Shown: positions 16,100 to 25,071, counted from the first letter of the stretch. The stretch is DNA of 64,000 nt from Natronosalvus hydrolyticus (GCA_025517525.1 JAOPJZ010000005.1:124001-188000); one strand, 5' to 3'. Notes: a model not told the origin generated them from the sequence alone. Numbers and translations: made by a program.

Positions 16100-17641
16100 C
16101 TATCGACGCCGGTCAGCGATCGATTCTTCGCCGGTTTCGGCCGCCACGATTTCGTACAAAAGCGCCCGGCCGCCGTCGTCTTTAGGCCTGAGAATCCGCC
16201 CGAGACGCTGGGTGAACTCGCGCTCGCTCCCGCTCCCGGAGAGGACGACCGCGACCGAGGCATCGGGGACGTCGACACCCTCGTCGAGCACGTTCGAGGT
16301 AACCACTCTCGAGTACCTACCCGACCGGAATCGCTCGAGGATTTCTCGCCGTTCGGCCGTCCCGGTCTGATGGGTGATGACGGGCGCGAGAAAGCGTTCG
16401 GCGACCTCGTACGCCAGGTCGTTGTGTGCGGTAAAGAGAATCGTTCGTTCGCCACGATGGGTCTCGAGCACGTCCTCGAGGGTCTCGAGTTTGCGTTCGG
16501 CCCCGAGCATTATCTCGCGCGCCCGCTGGCGAGCGAGTAAGGCTTCCCGCGCCGCGGGGTCGCTCCCCGACCGTTTCACGAGTTGCTGGTAGTCGGCACC
16601 CGACCGTAACTGGATGTTCGATCGGGCGAGGTAGTTCGTGAACGTTTCCTGATTACGTTCGTACGCCTCCCGCTCGCCCGCCGTCAGCGTGACCTCGAGT
16701 CGTTTGACGTCGTAGGCCGCCAGATGCTCGCCTGCGAGGTCGTCTGCCGAAAGGCGATAGACCAGCGGGCCGAGCAGTGACTCGACGATTTCGTGGGCCC
16801 CGTCGGGCCGCTCGAAGGTCGCCGTCAACCCCAGTCTGGCGGGTGCGGGAAGCGTTCGCGCGATATCTCGGTACCCCTCGCCACCCAGATGATGTACTTC
16901 GTCGAAAATGACGAATCCGAACCGGTCGCCAACGGAATCCGCTTTCAGATACGCCGAGTCGTACGTCGAAACCGTCAGCCACTCTAGGCGTTGTTCGCCA
17001 CCACCGAACTGGCCGACCGGTACGTCGAACTCCCGCCGGAGTTCGCCCACCCACTGTTCGAGCAGGTCGATTGTCGGCACCACGATCAATGTCGGCGTTT
17101 CGAGTCGGGCGATGGCCTCGAGCGCGATGACCGTCTTGCCGCTCCCGGTGGGTAACTCGAGGACGCCAGCCGGGGCGTATCGTGGATATCCGACGGTAGA
17201 CTCGGCCGTGCCTTCGCTGTCGAGGGACTCCGCTGGAACGTGGTCGATATCGGCCCAGCGGTCCGTCTCTAGCCAGGCCTCGAGCGCGTCTTGTTGATAC
17301 GACCGGAGTTCGTAAGCGGTCGTGTGGTCGAGTTCGGACGCGGTCGTGTGGTCGAGTTCGGACGCGGTCGTGTGGTCGAGTTCGGACGCGGACGAATCAC
17401 CTCGAGAAACCGGAGCCTCGACACACAGCACCGAATCCGCTACGGTGACGGATTCGTTGGCGAGTCCAACCCGTAACGCGGCGTACTCGTGTGCTGGCAC
17501 GCGAAAGATCTCCGAGCGAGAGTCCCACTCTAGTGTCAGCATCGATAGTTCGTCGATGAACGACGGCTCATCGGTATCAGTCTCGAGACGGATCGTTCCG
17601 TCCTCGAAGCGAAGCCTGACGGACGGCGTCGTATCGGACAC
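16100..17641 (-). CDS. XPB/Rad25-like DEAD/DEAH-box helicase
   Basis: About 513 aa if the GTG at 17641 (VSDTTPSVRLRFEDGTI) is the start; an ATG at 17701 would add 20 Ser/Pro-rich residues that look non-native. A short N-terminal domain is followed by the first RecA domain with Walker A ELPTGSGKTVIALEAI and the DEVH box FVIFDEVHHLGGEGYRD. The thumb-like region and second RecA domain carry LGLTATFERPDG, RTILFTAHNDLA, TSNVLDEGVDVPDA and QRLGRILRPKDDG (motif VI). The layout fits archaeal XPB-type ATP-dependent DNA translocases implicated in repair. Three 24-bp direct repeats encode SELDHTTA units just before the helicase core. Confidence 0.88.
   Translation of the reverse strand: MSDTTPSVRLRFEDGTIRLETDTDEPSFIDELSMLTLEWDSRSEIFRVPAHEYAALRVGLANESVTVADSVLCVEAPVSRGDSSASELDHTTASELDHTTASELDHTTAYELRSYQQDALEAWLETDRWADIDHVPAESLDSEGTAESTVGYPRYAPAGVLELPTGSGKTVIALEAIARLETPTLIVVPTIDLLEQWVGELRREFDVPVGQFGGGEQRLEWLTVSTYDSAYLKADSVGDRFGFVIFDEVHHLGGEGYRDIARTLPAPARLGLTATFERPDGAHEIVESLLGPLVYRLSADDLAGEHLAAYDVKRLEVTLTAGEREAYERNQETFTNYLARSNIQLRSGADYQQLVKRSGSDPAAREALLARQRAREIMLGAERKLETLEDVLETHRGERTILFTAHNDLAYEVAERFLAPVITHQTGTAERREILERFRSGRYSRVVTSNVLDEGVDVPDASVAVVLSGSGSEREFTQRLGRILRPKDDGGRALLYEIVAAETGEESIADRRR
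17316..17387. repeat. Three perfect 24-bp tandem repeats inside the helicase gene
   Basis: Three adjacent copies (17316..17339, 17340..17363, 17364..17387) of the unit starting gcggtcgtgtggtcgagttc. In the gene they encode repeated SELDHTTA, in a linker before the ATPase domain. In-frame length means the reading frame is kept as copies are gained or lost. Confidence 0.85.
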
Positions 17642-17810
17642 GATCGGAGATGAGGGTGGCGATGCTATAGAAGATGGTGATGTCCAACGAGAGGGAGGCA
17701 TATCTATCGAGGGACGGCACCCATTTCTGCGTACCAGTCACCGATGGATAGTGGCCCAGCAATCCATCGGTCGAGTGTCACCTCGAGTGACCTGCCACGA
17801 CGCGTACCTC

Positions 17811-17824
17811 AACCCTTTTATTAC
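17811..17824 (+). promoter_or_regulatory. Probable promoter of grpE
   Basis: AACCCTTTTATTACC contains a TATA-like TTTTATTA centred about 25 nt before the grpE ATG, consistent with a leaderless transcript. Confidence 0.5.
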
Positions 17825-17844
17825 CGCTGTTCCTTGTCTGGCAT

Positions 17845-19221
17845 ATGAGCGAAGATGAGGGCCTGAACTCCACAGCCCAGGGTGTCCCAGCGGAGGGAGA
17901 CGCCGACGGTGAGCACCCAGCCGAATCGGATGGCGAGGATGTCGTCGACGCCGACACGGAACCAACGACAGACCGCGATACGGAATCGGCAGCCGACGCT
18001 GCCGACACAGAAGATCCGGTCGAGACGAACGACACGGAACAACCGGACGACCCATCCGAGGAACCGGCGAGCGCCGAACCGTCCGACGAAGAACCGGAAA
18101 CCCCCCAGACGAGCGAGGACATTCAAAATCTCCTCGAGACCCTCCAGGAGTACGACGACGAAATCGCCCGCGACGTCAACTCCATCGTTGAGATGGCGCG
18201 CGAACTTAACGGCACCGTCCAGCACCAGCGGGCCGAACTCGAGGACCTCAGCGAGCGAGTCGAAGCCCAGGCCGAAACAATTGGCGACCTCCAGGATCAA
18301 CTCGACGAGCGCGAACAGACCCTCGAGGATCGCGAGGAAACCATCGAGGAGTACGAAGAGCAGATTGGCGATCTCAAAAGCCACGTCAAACGGACGCAGG
18401 CGGACTTCCAGAACTACAAAAAGCGAGCCAAAAAGCGCCAACAGCAGATCAAAGACCGCGCGACCGAGGACCTCGTCGAACGGCTCGTGACCGTCCGAGA
18501 CAACCTCAAACGAGCCCTCAGCGAGGAGAGCGAAAACGTCGACAGTCTGCGGGACGGCCTCGAGATGACACTCAAGGAGTTCGACCGTATCCTCTCAGAG
18601 GAAAACGTCGAAGAGGTCGACCCCGAACCGGGAACTGACGTCGATCCACAGCGCCACGAAGTCATGATGCGCGTCGACAGCGAGAAACCCGAAGGGACCA
18701 TTGCAGACGTGTTCACGCCAGGCTACGAGATGGGCGATAAAGTCATTCAGAACGCGCAGGTGACGGTGAGCAACGGCTCGCTCGAGGAAGACGAACCGGA
18801 CGATACTGAGGAAGCCGACGACATAGACGGCGAAGCGCCTGGGGCTGACGACAGCGAAGGCGACGACGCAGACGCTGAAGAAGCAGACGCCGAGGACGCA
18901 GACGCTGAAGAAGCAATCGAACTTGGTGGCGAAGTCGCTGAAGACGATAACGATGACGGCGAAGACGAAGACGAAACAAAGGGCGACGAGTCGGACGACC
19001 TTGAGGGCGAAACGGCAGCCGATAACAGCGACACCGACGACGGTGACGAAGTCGAGGCTGCCGAAACCGACGACGATGCCGAAACCAAAGACGGGAGCGG
19101 CGATGAAGCGGCCGATACCGAAGCGACGGACACTGGCGACGATGGCCAAGTGACTGACGCTGACGGAACCCAAAGCGCTGCGGAAGACGAAATCGGCGCG
19201 GACGACGAAGACGAGCAGTAA
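17845..19221 (+). CDS. grpE: GrpE nucleotide-exchange factor with very long acidic tail
   Basis: A 458-aa protein, far longer than the usual 180-250. Residues 1-95 are an acidic Thr/Glu-rich lead. About 96-185 form a long coiled coil (LEDLSERVEAQAETIGDLQ). About 186-310 are the GrpE head: QADFQNYKKRAKKRQQQIKD, LVTVRDNLKRAL, HEVMMRVDSEKPEGTIADVF and GYEMGDKVIQNAQVTVS. Residues 311-458 are an Asp/Glu/Ala tail containing a 21-bp direct repeat (18865..18885 and 18895..18915). GrpE releases ADP from DnaK. In many haloarchaea grpE sits next to dnaK; here no dnaK or dnaJ follows, and the next gene is a convergent AhpD-like protein. Confidence 0.92.
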   Translation: MSEDEGLNSTAQGVPAEGDADGEHPAESDGEDVVDADTEPTTDRDTESAADAADTEDPVETNDTEQPDDPSEEPASAEPSDEEPETPQTSEDIQNLLETLQEYDDEIARDVNSIVEMARELNGTVQHQRAELEDLSERVEAQAETIGDLQDQLDEREQTLEDREETIEEYEEQIGDLKSHVKRTQADFQNYKKRAKKRQQQIKDRATEDLVERLVTVRDNLKRALSEESENVDSLRDGLEMTLKEFDRILSEENVEEVDPEPGTDVDPQRHEVMMRVDSEKPEGTIADVFTPGYEMGDKVIQNAQVTVSNGSLEEDEPDDTEEADDIDGEAPGADDSEGDDADAEEADAEDADAEEAIELGGEVAEDDNDDGEDEDETKGDESDDLEGETAADNSDTDDGDEVEAAETDDDAETKDGSGDEAADTEATDTGDDGQVTDADGTQSAAEDEIGADDEDEQ

Positions 19222-19401
19222 ACCCTGCTGGCGTCCCCCAGAAACACCTCCATTTTCGGCTCTGACGGAATTCTGATTGCTGTTCCCGAGAAGGGTACCT
19301 CGAGGCTTTGGCGTGTCTGTGAAGTACGTATGCAGAAACAGGCGAAGGAGCGACGCCTCGACTTTCGAGAGTGAGCGAGTAAAATGACGCCTCGAGTACG
19401 G

Positions 19402-19974
19402 TTACTCGCGGCCGAGCGTGTGGAACTCCTCGTTGGGTCGCATATCTGCAAGCTGGGCCATCCGATTCGAGAGGTTGAAAAACGCGGCCACGGAGCCGAT
19501 ATCCCAGATTGCGCGGCGGCTAAACCCGTGATCCTCGAGTGCCTCGAGGTCTCGTTCTTCGACCGTTGCCTGGTTTTCCGTGAGTGTGACGGCGAGGTCC
19601 AACATCGCCCGGTGACGGTCGCTGATATCCGCGTTCCGGTAGTTCGAAATGAGTTGGTCGGCGAGCAACGGGTCGTCACCGTAGAGCCGAACCAGTGCGC
19701 CGTGGGCCGTGTTGCAGTAATAACAGTCGTTCGCGCCGCTGACGGCGACGATGATCATCTCGATTTCGAGACGCGTCAGTTCGGTTTCCTCGACGAGCGC
19801 ATCGTAGTAGTCGAAAAACGCCCGGAAGTGAGAGGGTCGGTAGGCATAGGCGAGAAAAACGTTCGGAGTGAACCCGGCACGCTCCGTCTCGTCTTCGATG
19901 CGTTCTTGCAGATCTTCGGGAAGCGATTCGACGTCCGGGACTGGAAAACGCGTCATTGGCTCGATGTCTGCCAT
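19402..19974 (-). CDS. AhpD-like (carboxymuconolactone decarboxylase fold) peroxidase-related protein
   Basis: A 190-aa all-helical protein of the uncharacterised peroxidase-related family. The redox motif NDCYYCNTAHGALVR (CxxC with a His four residues on) and upstream Glu residues ELTRLEIEMI are the AhpD-type catalytic set that protonates and reduces peroxides through a disulfide. The ATG at 19974 gives MADIEPMTRFPVPDVESLPE, a typical family start. It is cytoplasmic and probably involved in peroxide or alkyl hydroperoxide defence. It converges on grpE. Confidence 0.87.
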   Translation of the reverse strand: MADIEPMTRFPVPDVESLPEDLQERIEDETERAGFTPNVFLAYAYRPSHFRAFFDYYDALVEETELTRLEIEMIIVAVSGANDCYYCNTAHGALVRLYGDDPLLADQLISNYRNADISDRHRAMLDLAVTLTENQATVEERDLEALEDHGFSRRAIWDIGSVAAFFNLSNRMAQLADMRPNEEFHTLGRE

Positions 19975-20242
19975 GCGCTTGCGCACGTTCGGGGAGGCAA
20001 AAACGTTCGGGGTCTCGCCGGTGGGTAAATCGGGGTCGTGCGGTTGGGTATATTGGGGTTGGCTTTGAGTCTCGAGCAGGGGGCTCACTCGAGTTTGATT
20101 CAGGGGGAACGGAATCGGTCTCTTCAGGGAGAACGATATCGGTATGGTCAGGAAGAACGCCATCGGCGTCGGTATGTTCACAAGCATTCTCGACGGCAGC
20201 AACCACAGGACATATACTGGGTGGTGACTTCCTTTCTGGCAG

Positions 20243-20734
20243 ATGTATCAACTCGGCCACTACGGCATCACGATGCTCGCCTACGCGCCGGTCGGTGCGA
20301 GTGTCGCCATGGCCGGCGAGGAGGTGCTGGCGATTCTCGGTGCCGTCATCTGTCTCTCGCTGTCGACGCTTCCCGATGCCGACCACCAGATTCCGCTCAT
20401 CGAGCACCGCGGCATCACCCACACGCTGGTGTTCGCCCTCCTGGTCGGTGCCGTCATCGGCGGTGGACTGTATCTGGCACTCGAGGTCGTCACCGGCGCA
20501 CCCGACACGACGCTCGTTACCTTCGTGTTCGCCGTATCAGCGTTCGCCATCGTCACACACATTCTCGGTGATGCACTGACTCCGATGGGCGTGGCTCCGT
20601 TGTGGCCGCTCACGTCACGTCGCTTCACGTTAAACGTGACGCCGGCGAAAAACCGGTTGGCGAACTATGGCCTGTTCGTGCTCGGCGTTGGAGCGTCGGT
20701 GCTTGCCGTGATGACCGTGTCCGCACTCGGGTGA
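20243..20734 (+). CDS. Membrane-bound metal-dependent hydrolase (DUF457/YdjM family)
   Basis: A 163-aa membrane protein with about four transmembrane segments (VLAILGAVICLSLSTL, FALLVGAVIGGGLYLAL, FVFAVSAFAIVTHIL, GLFVLGVGASVLAVM). Conserved polar residues of the YdjM/LexA-regulated hydrolase-like family are present: the His in GHYGITML, LPDADHQIP, EHRGITHT and HILGDALTPMG. The His/Asp set resembles a metal site in the membrane. Substrate unknown. A TATA-like catatac at about 20214 precedes it. Confidence 0.82.
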   Translation: MYQLGHYGITMLAYAPVGASVAMAGEEVLAILGAVICLSLSTLPDADHQIPLIEHRGITHTLVFALLVGAVIGGGLYLALEVVTGAPDTTLVTFVFAVSAFAIVTHILGDALTPMGVAPLWPLTSRRFTLNVTPAKNRLANYGLFVLGVGASVLAVMTVSALG

Positions 20735-20946
20735 ATTGCCTCGAGGATGAAGACATCCCAGGTTGCAATACTCGAGTTATCGATGGTTTTTGTTAATAAT
20801 ACACGATTGGTAGTAACTAACTCTGGTTATGATAGTTGTATGCAATAAGTAATCGAGTGCAGAGTGAGCAACGGTAAGAACAATATACTGCCGAGCGCTT
20901 GTCACTGGGTCGGTGCTCGTCGGTGCGTGAAAGCCAATAGATCCAA

Positions 20947-21828
20947 TCAGGCGGCCGCCCGACCACTCTCGAGCGGGCGACTCTCCCGGAAGCCTAACCA
21001 GGCACCGACGAGCAGGGTCACGAACAACGCGCCGGCGACCAGCAGGTACGTCAGGTCGAGTGCCGGCGAGTAGGTCATCACGGATTCGCGGCTCAGGATA
21101 AGCGTTCCGAGTGTCAACAGCGTTCCGAGCGCGATCGTCCCTCGAGTCGCCAGGCTGTCGAAGACCTCGGTGCCATAGAGCGCGGCCAGCGTGACCACGG
21201 CGAGCAGCGTCAGGAGGACCCCCATCTGAATCGTCAGCGTGGTGGGGGTGTTTTGCTGGATGAAAATCGGGCTCAAAAGCACCTGCACCGGGACCGTCAC
21301 CGCACCGATAGCGAGGCCTATCGCGACGTGTCTCGCCCCGAGGCGGTCCTCCCAGGCGAGGACGAGCGCCACCACGAAGATAACGAAAATCAGGATGGCC
21401 GTCCAGAAGTGGAAGTTGAGGATCGTCATCTCGTACGAGAGGACGGTCTCGGCGCCGAGATAGACCTGGATCGGCGTCAAGATCAGGCCCGCAGTGACGA
21501 GGCCGGCAACGGCTTTCGTCGCGTGGTCGGTCCAGATGGCGGCTATCGCCGAGGCGATAATTGCGAAGCCGGCCAGCATGGCAACGACGCGGTGGATCCA
21601 CTCCCAGAAGGAGGGTTGACCCTGTGGCAACAGGTTCAGGAAGCCGCCGTCACAAACCGGCCAGTTCGCATCACAGGCGAGTCCCGACCCGGTCGTTCTG
21701 GCCGCGACGCCGAGGATGATCGTTCCCGCGACGAGGGCGACCGTCAGCGTCAACAGATACCGAAATCGGGTCCGATCGAATTTGATCGGCAACCGCGAGG
21801 AATCAGACGTATGGGCATCGTAAGACAC
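20947..21828 (-). CDS. ctaA: Heme A synthase (COX15/CtaA family)
   Basis: A 293-aa integral membrane protein of about eight helices that oxidises the methyl group of heme O to make heme A for terminal oxidases. RTTGSGLACDANWPVC and DGGFLNLLP are the conserved first external loop. Cys52 and Cys59 have the same seven-residue spacing as the redox pair of Bacillus CtaA. Heme-ligand histidines lie in EWIHRVVAM and LNFHFWTAI, with two more expected later in the sequence that are less obvious here. It is alone, not next to ctaB or oxidase subunits in this window. Confidence 0.9.
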   Translation of the reverse strand: MSYDAHTSDSSRLPIKFDRTRFRYLLTLTVALVAGTIILGVAARTTGSGLACDANWPVCDGGFLNLLPQGQPSFWEWIHRVVAMLAGFAIIASAIAAIWTDHATKAVAGLVTAGLILTPIQVYLGAETVLSYEMTILNFHFWTAILIFVIFVVALVLAWEDRLGARHVAIGLAIGAVTVPVQVLLSPIFIQQNTPTTLTIQMGVLLTLLAVVTLAALYGTEVFDSLATRGTIALGTLLTLGTLILSRESVMTYSPALDLTYLLVAGALFVTLLVGAWLGFRESRPLESGRAAA

Positions 21829-22001
21829 GGGTTCTCATCGGGGGTTAGGAGTGGGCGTATTTGAATCGTCCGTGTTCTTCCCGAGCGATGGGAGCGCGAG
21901 CGCCGTTTCGCTAACATGTGCGGGTGCTCGAGTGGATGAATAGATGGCGTATCGACGGAACGGTTCGTCGGATTCAAGCCGCTCCCGCTCGTGGCCTCGG
22001 C

Positions 22002-23231
22002 ATGGAAAAACTCGCGCGACTGGACGCCTATCTCGAGGCTCACGACCTCGCGTCCGTCTGGTTCGCACGACCGAACTCGTTTGCGTGGCTCGCTGGTGGC
22101 GACAACGTCGTCGACCGGGAAGGTGACATCGGCGTCGGTGCGCTCGGTTACGACGGCGAGGCCGTCACCCTGCTGGCGAACACCATCGAACTCGAGCGAC
22201 TCCGCGAGGAGGAGGTTCCGGACCTCGAGTCTGCGGGCGTACCCATCGAGACGGAGACGTTCCCCTGGTACGCACAGTCATTGCCGGAGGCACTCATGGC
22301 AGTCGTCGACGGCGAACCGGCGGCGGCGGATTTCGACGTTCCTGACGAGAACCTCGAGCGAATCGACCCGAGCGAGATTCGCCAGCCGCTGACCGAGACC
22401 GACATCGAACGCTACCGCGAACTCGGGCGAGAAACCGCGGCCGCCGTCGAAGCCGTCTGCCGGGAGTTGCAGACCGATGACACCGAAGCCGAAGTCACCG
22501 CCGCCCTCACGGTCTCGCTGGCTGCACAGAACATCGAGGCACCAGTCGTTCTCGTCGGCGGTGCAGAACGCGCCCAGCGATATCGACACTACACGCCCAA
22601 GGCGGTCGAGTTCGGCGATTACGTCCTCGTCTCGGTGACGACCCAACGCCACGGCCTGCACGCGAGTTGTACCCGAGCCGTTGCGTTCGATCCGCCTGCG
22701 TGGCTCGAAGACCACCACGTCACCGCTGCTCGAGTCGAGACGACCGCGCTGGCCGCGACGCAAGCGGCCCGAACCTGGCCAGCAGAAGCGTTCGCGCCTC
22801 GAGAAAGGAAGGACGGCAAGCGGGCGGCGGCAGACGGCGAACGGACGCCCGACGATGATACCGAACGTCCAGCCACCGCCGGAGACGTGTTTGGCGCTAT
22901 CCAGGGGGCCTACGACCGGCTTGGCTTCGACGGGGAGTGGGAAAAACACCACCAGGGCGGCGCTGCCGGGTTCGCGGGCCGAGAATGGATTGCGACGCCG
23001 GACCACGAGGCACCCATCGTGACGCCGATGGCCTACGCCTGGAATCCGACCGTCGCGGGTGCAAAGAGCGAAGACACCGTACTCGTCACCGAGGATGGTT
23101 TCGAGGTTCTGACGACCACCGAGGACGCACCGATGGGCGAACCCTGGCCGACCATCGACGCCCGTGCCGTTAGTCCCGAGTTCGACCTCGAACTCGAGCG
23201 GCCGGGGATTCTCGGCGTTCACGACTCGTGA
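22002..23231 (+). CDS. M24-family protein, metal ligands largely lost
   Basis: A 409-aa two-domain protein with the creatinase-like N-domain (MEKLARLDAYLEAHDLASVW) and a pita-bread C-domain. It retains the family outline (GDYVLVSVTTQRHGLHASCT, HHQGGAAGF and SEDTVLVTEDGFEVLT). The normal metal ligands in Asp-x10-Asp and the later His/Glu are mostly replaced: the first Asp by Ser, S-D-x-T-R by SCTR, and EPG by NP. It is therefore probably not a metallo-aminopeptidase and may be a metal-free enzyme (creatinase is one precedent) or a binding protein. Start ATG 22002. A divergent ctaA lies upstream. Confidence 0.8.
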   Translation: MEKLARLDAYLEAHDLASVWFARPNSFAWLAGGDNVVDREGDIGVGALGYDGEAVTLLANTIELERLREEEVPDLESAGVPIETETFPWYAQSLPEALMAVVDGEPAAADFDVPDENLERIDPSEIRQPLTETDIERYRELGRETAAAVEAVCRELQTDDTEAEVTAALTVSLAAQNIEAPVVLVGGAERAQRYRHYTPKAVEFGDYVLVSVTTQRHGLHASCTRAVAFDPPAWLEDHHVTAARVETTALAATQAARTWPAEAFAPRERKDGKRAAADGERTPDDDTERPATAGDVFGAIQGAYDRLGFDGEWEKHHQGGAAGFAGREWIATPDHEAPIVTPMAYAWNPTVAGAKSEDTVLVTEDGFEVLTTTEDAPMGEPWPTIDARAVSPEFDLELERPGILGVHDS

Positions 23232-23276
23232 GCACGTATTATCCATCGCCTCTAGTCAAAACCCGACGAATTCACC

Positions 23277-24035
23277 TCAAGTTATAACCCGGCGAATAAC
23301 CGACTCGGGGAGCAACTCGAACAGCCAGGCGACCAGTCGCCAGCGCTGGGTGACGTAGACGTGTGCGCGGCGCTTACGAATCGCTCGAGCGATCTGACTG
23401 GCGGCCGTTTCCGGCGAGGAAACCCAGAACGGGTCGTCGGCCAGCAGCATTTTGGTGTCGACGTACCCCGGTTCGACGGTCGTGATCGTTACCTCAGTAT
23501 CGCGTGTCGAGTTTCGGTGGCGCAAGCCTTCGAGGTACGTCGAGACGAACGCTTTCGAGGCGTTATACGCCGGCGCGCTGGGATTGCCAAAGTGCGAGGC
23601 GACCGAGGAGACACCGACGAGATGGCCGTCGTGGTCGCTCGCGGTCGGGCCGCGCGATTCGAAGTGATTCAGGGCAGCGGTTGCCAGCGCGGTAAAGCCG
23701 CGAACGTTGACGTCGACCGTCTCGCGTTCGGGCGGCCACTCCATATCGGCGTTCCCGGTTCCGAAACCGGCATTGAGCACGACGACGTCGACTGGCGGCA
23801 TGGCCTCGAGCAGTTCGTCAAAGCCTGCTCTGGCGTCCTCGGTGTCCGTTACGTCCATCGTCGCGACGTAGGCGTTCGTGGGCAGGGCCTCACCGACCGT
23901 TTTCAGCCGTTCGGTCCGTCTGGCTGCCAGTCCAACCTCGTAGCCATCCGCCGCGAGTTCGTGTGCCAGCGCCTCGCCGATTCCCGACGAGGCCCCGATG
24001 ACGATTGCACCTCGGGCCGTCGTAGACGCCTCCAT
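23277..24035 (-). CDS. Short-chain dehydrogenase/reductase
   Basis: A 252-aa classical SDR. The cofactor motif GAIVIGASSGIGEALAHE (TGxxxGIG-type) is at residues 9-26, the second-strand AARRTER suggests NADP(H), NAG is in VVLNAGFG, and YNASKAFVSTY holds the catalytic Tyr-x3-Lys with Ser in GVSSVASH. The C-terminal Arg/Lys-rich segment KRRAHVYVTQRWRLVAWLF ends hydrophobic, suggesting membrane association as in several lipid-related SDRs. The ATG at 24035 (MEASTTARGAIVIG) places the nucleotide motif properly. It is divergent from the DUF456 membrane protein gene. Confidence 0.87.
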   Translation of the reverse strand: MEASTTARGAIVIGASSGIGEALAHELAADGYEVGLAARRTERLKTVGEALPTNAYVATMDVTDTEDARAGFDELLEAMPPVDVVVLNAGFGTGNADMEWPPERETVDVNVRGFTALATAALNHFESRGPTASDHDGHLVGVSSVASHFGNPSAPAYNASKAFVSTYLEGLRHRNSTRDTEVTITTVEPGYVDTKMLLADDPFWVSSPETAASQIARAIRKRRAHVYVTQRWRLVAWLFELLPESVIRRVIT

Positions 24036-24142
24036 ATTCGTGCATCTCACCTCGAGACCGTAATGGTATCCACTCGAGGCAGATCCCCCGATGAAAGCGA
24101 GCGTGTCGATACGCCTTTTTCCCCCGCCGATCACTGTCAGGC

Positions 24143-24625
24143 ATGGACCTGGTCGCCGTGCTTGCCATCGTGTTACTCGTCGCCGGGATCCTCGGCACGC
24201 TTATCCCGCTCGTTCCCGGCGGTTTGCTCTCGCTGAGCGGACTCTATCTGTACTGGTGGCACAGCGGGTTTGCCGAACCAGGATTCCTCGCCCTCGGAGT
24301 GCTTACGCTACTCGGTGTACTCACCCTGCTTGCCGAACTGTTCGCCTCTTCGTTTGCGGCGCGGGCGGGCGGCGCCTCCTGGGAAACCACTGGTGTGGCC
24401 GCTATCGTTGCGATTGCACTCATGTTCATTAGCGGCCCACTCGGCTTGCTCGTCGGCCTCTTCGGGACCGTCTTTCTCCTCGAGTTTGCCCGCAACGGTG
24501 ACGCCGACCAGAGCGCCCGAACCGCCGTGTTCGCGACGGCCGGGATACTGGCGTCGACGGCGATTCAGGTACTGCTGACGACGACGCTTTTCGTGGGGTT
24601 TCTCGTCGCCGTCTTCGTGTTGTGA
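24143..24625 (+). CDS. DUF456 membrane protein
   Basis: A 160-aa highly hydrophobic protein with about four or five transmembrane helices. It has the DUF456 glycine-rich repeats: ILGTLIPLVPGGLLSLSGL and FISGPLGLLVGLFGTVFLLE, in which Gly-x-x-x-Gly segments flank membrane turns. DUF456 proteins are short membrane proteins of unknown role. The last codons and TGA stop (24623..24625) fall inside the first unit of a 26-bp tandem repeat array. Confidence 0.82.
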   Translation: MDLVAVLAIVLLVAGILGTLIPLVPGGLLSLSGLYLYWWHSGFAEPGFLALGVLTLLGVLTLLAELFASSFAARAGGASWETTGVAAIVAIALMFISGPLGLLVGLFGTVFLLEFARNGDADQSARTAVFATAGILASTAIQVLLTTTLFVGFLVAVFVL

Positions 24626-24740
24626 GGCAGGAGTTCGTCTTCGTGTTGTGAGGCAGGAGTTCGTCTTCGTGTTGTGAGGCAGGAGTTCGTCTTCGTGTTG
24701 TGAGGCAGGAGTTCGTCTTCGTATTGTGAGGGGGAAGTCC
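24611..24740. repeat. 26-bp tandem repeat array (five units)
   Basis: Four identical units of 26 bp (gtcttcgtgttgtgaggcag..., 24611..24714) plus a fifth diverged one (24715..24740) and a short tail. The unit is not a multiple of three. The first copy covers the 3' end of the DUF456 gene, so each unit repeats its last codons and stop. The array is spacerless, so it is not a CRISPR; it looks like slippage expansion at the 3' end of the gene. Confidence 0.9.
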
Positions 24741-24864
24741 GTCTTCGCGTGTAAAACCGCGCGCTCGAGCGGCCGACGTGCAGAAGACAGACGGTGAATA
24801 TGCTATCGGTTTGAACCCGCGTATGAGAAAGCATATACGGAGACGGTTGGCAGGAGAGGGTGAA

Positions 24865-25071
24865 ATGAACGAGGATCGAACCGTCGTCGATATGCTCGAG
24901 CGAGTACGGACGTTGCGCCGACGCAAGTGCTGTCCCACCTGCGGTGACGTCGTTTCGATTCGCGGATTCAGGGGCGAGTATCGCTGGGAGTGTGTGGACT
25001 GTGATGCGCTCGGTATCGGATACACGTCTCGTTCGGCCGCTTTGAAAGGGCTTGACCGCCAACACAAGTGA
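24865..25071 (+). CDS. Small CPxCG-type zinc-finger protein
   Basis: A 68-aa protein with RKCCPTCGDVVSIRG and, 20 residues later, WECVDCDALGIGY: two Cys-x2-Cys knuckles forming a probable zinc ribbon. The tail is basic (LKGLDRQHK). The start at 24865 (MNEDRTVVDMLERV) is preferred; an ATG at 24823 would add a very basic 14-residue lead. Such tiny zinc proteins are common in haloarchaea and are mostly unassigned, with some involved in swarming or biofilm control. Target unknown. Confidence 0.75.
   Translation: MNEDRTVVDMLERVRTLRRRKCCPTCGDVVSIRGFRGEYRWECVDCDALGIGYTSRSAALKGLDRQHK

Noticed and set aside
20757..20850. Weak inverted repeat between the DUF457 and ctaA genes
   Set aside because: The arms match poorly (several mismatches) and no other copy was found.
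24611..24740. Possible CRISPR array
   Set aside because: Units are directly adjacent with no spacers, there are no cas genes, and the first unit is inside a coding sequence.
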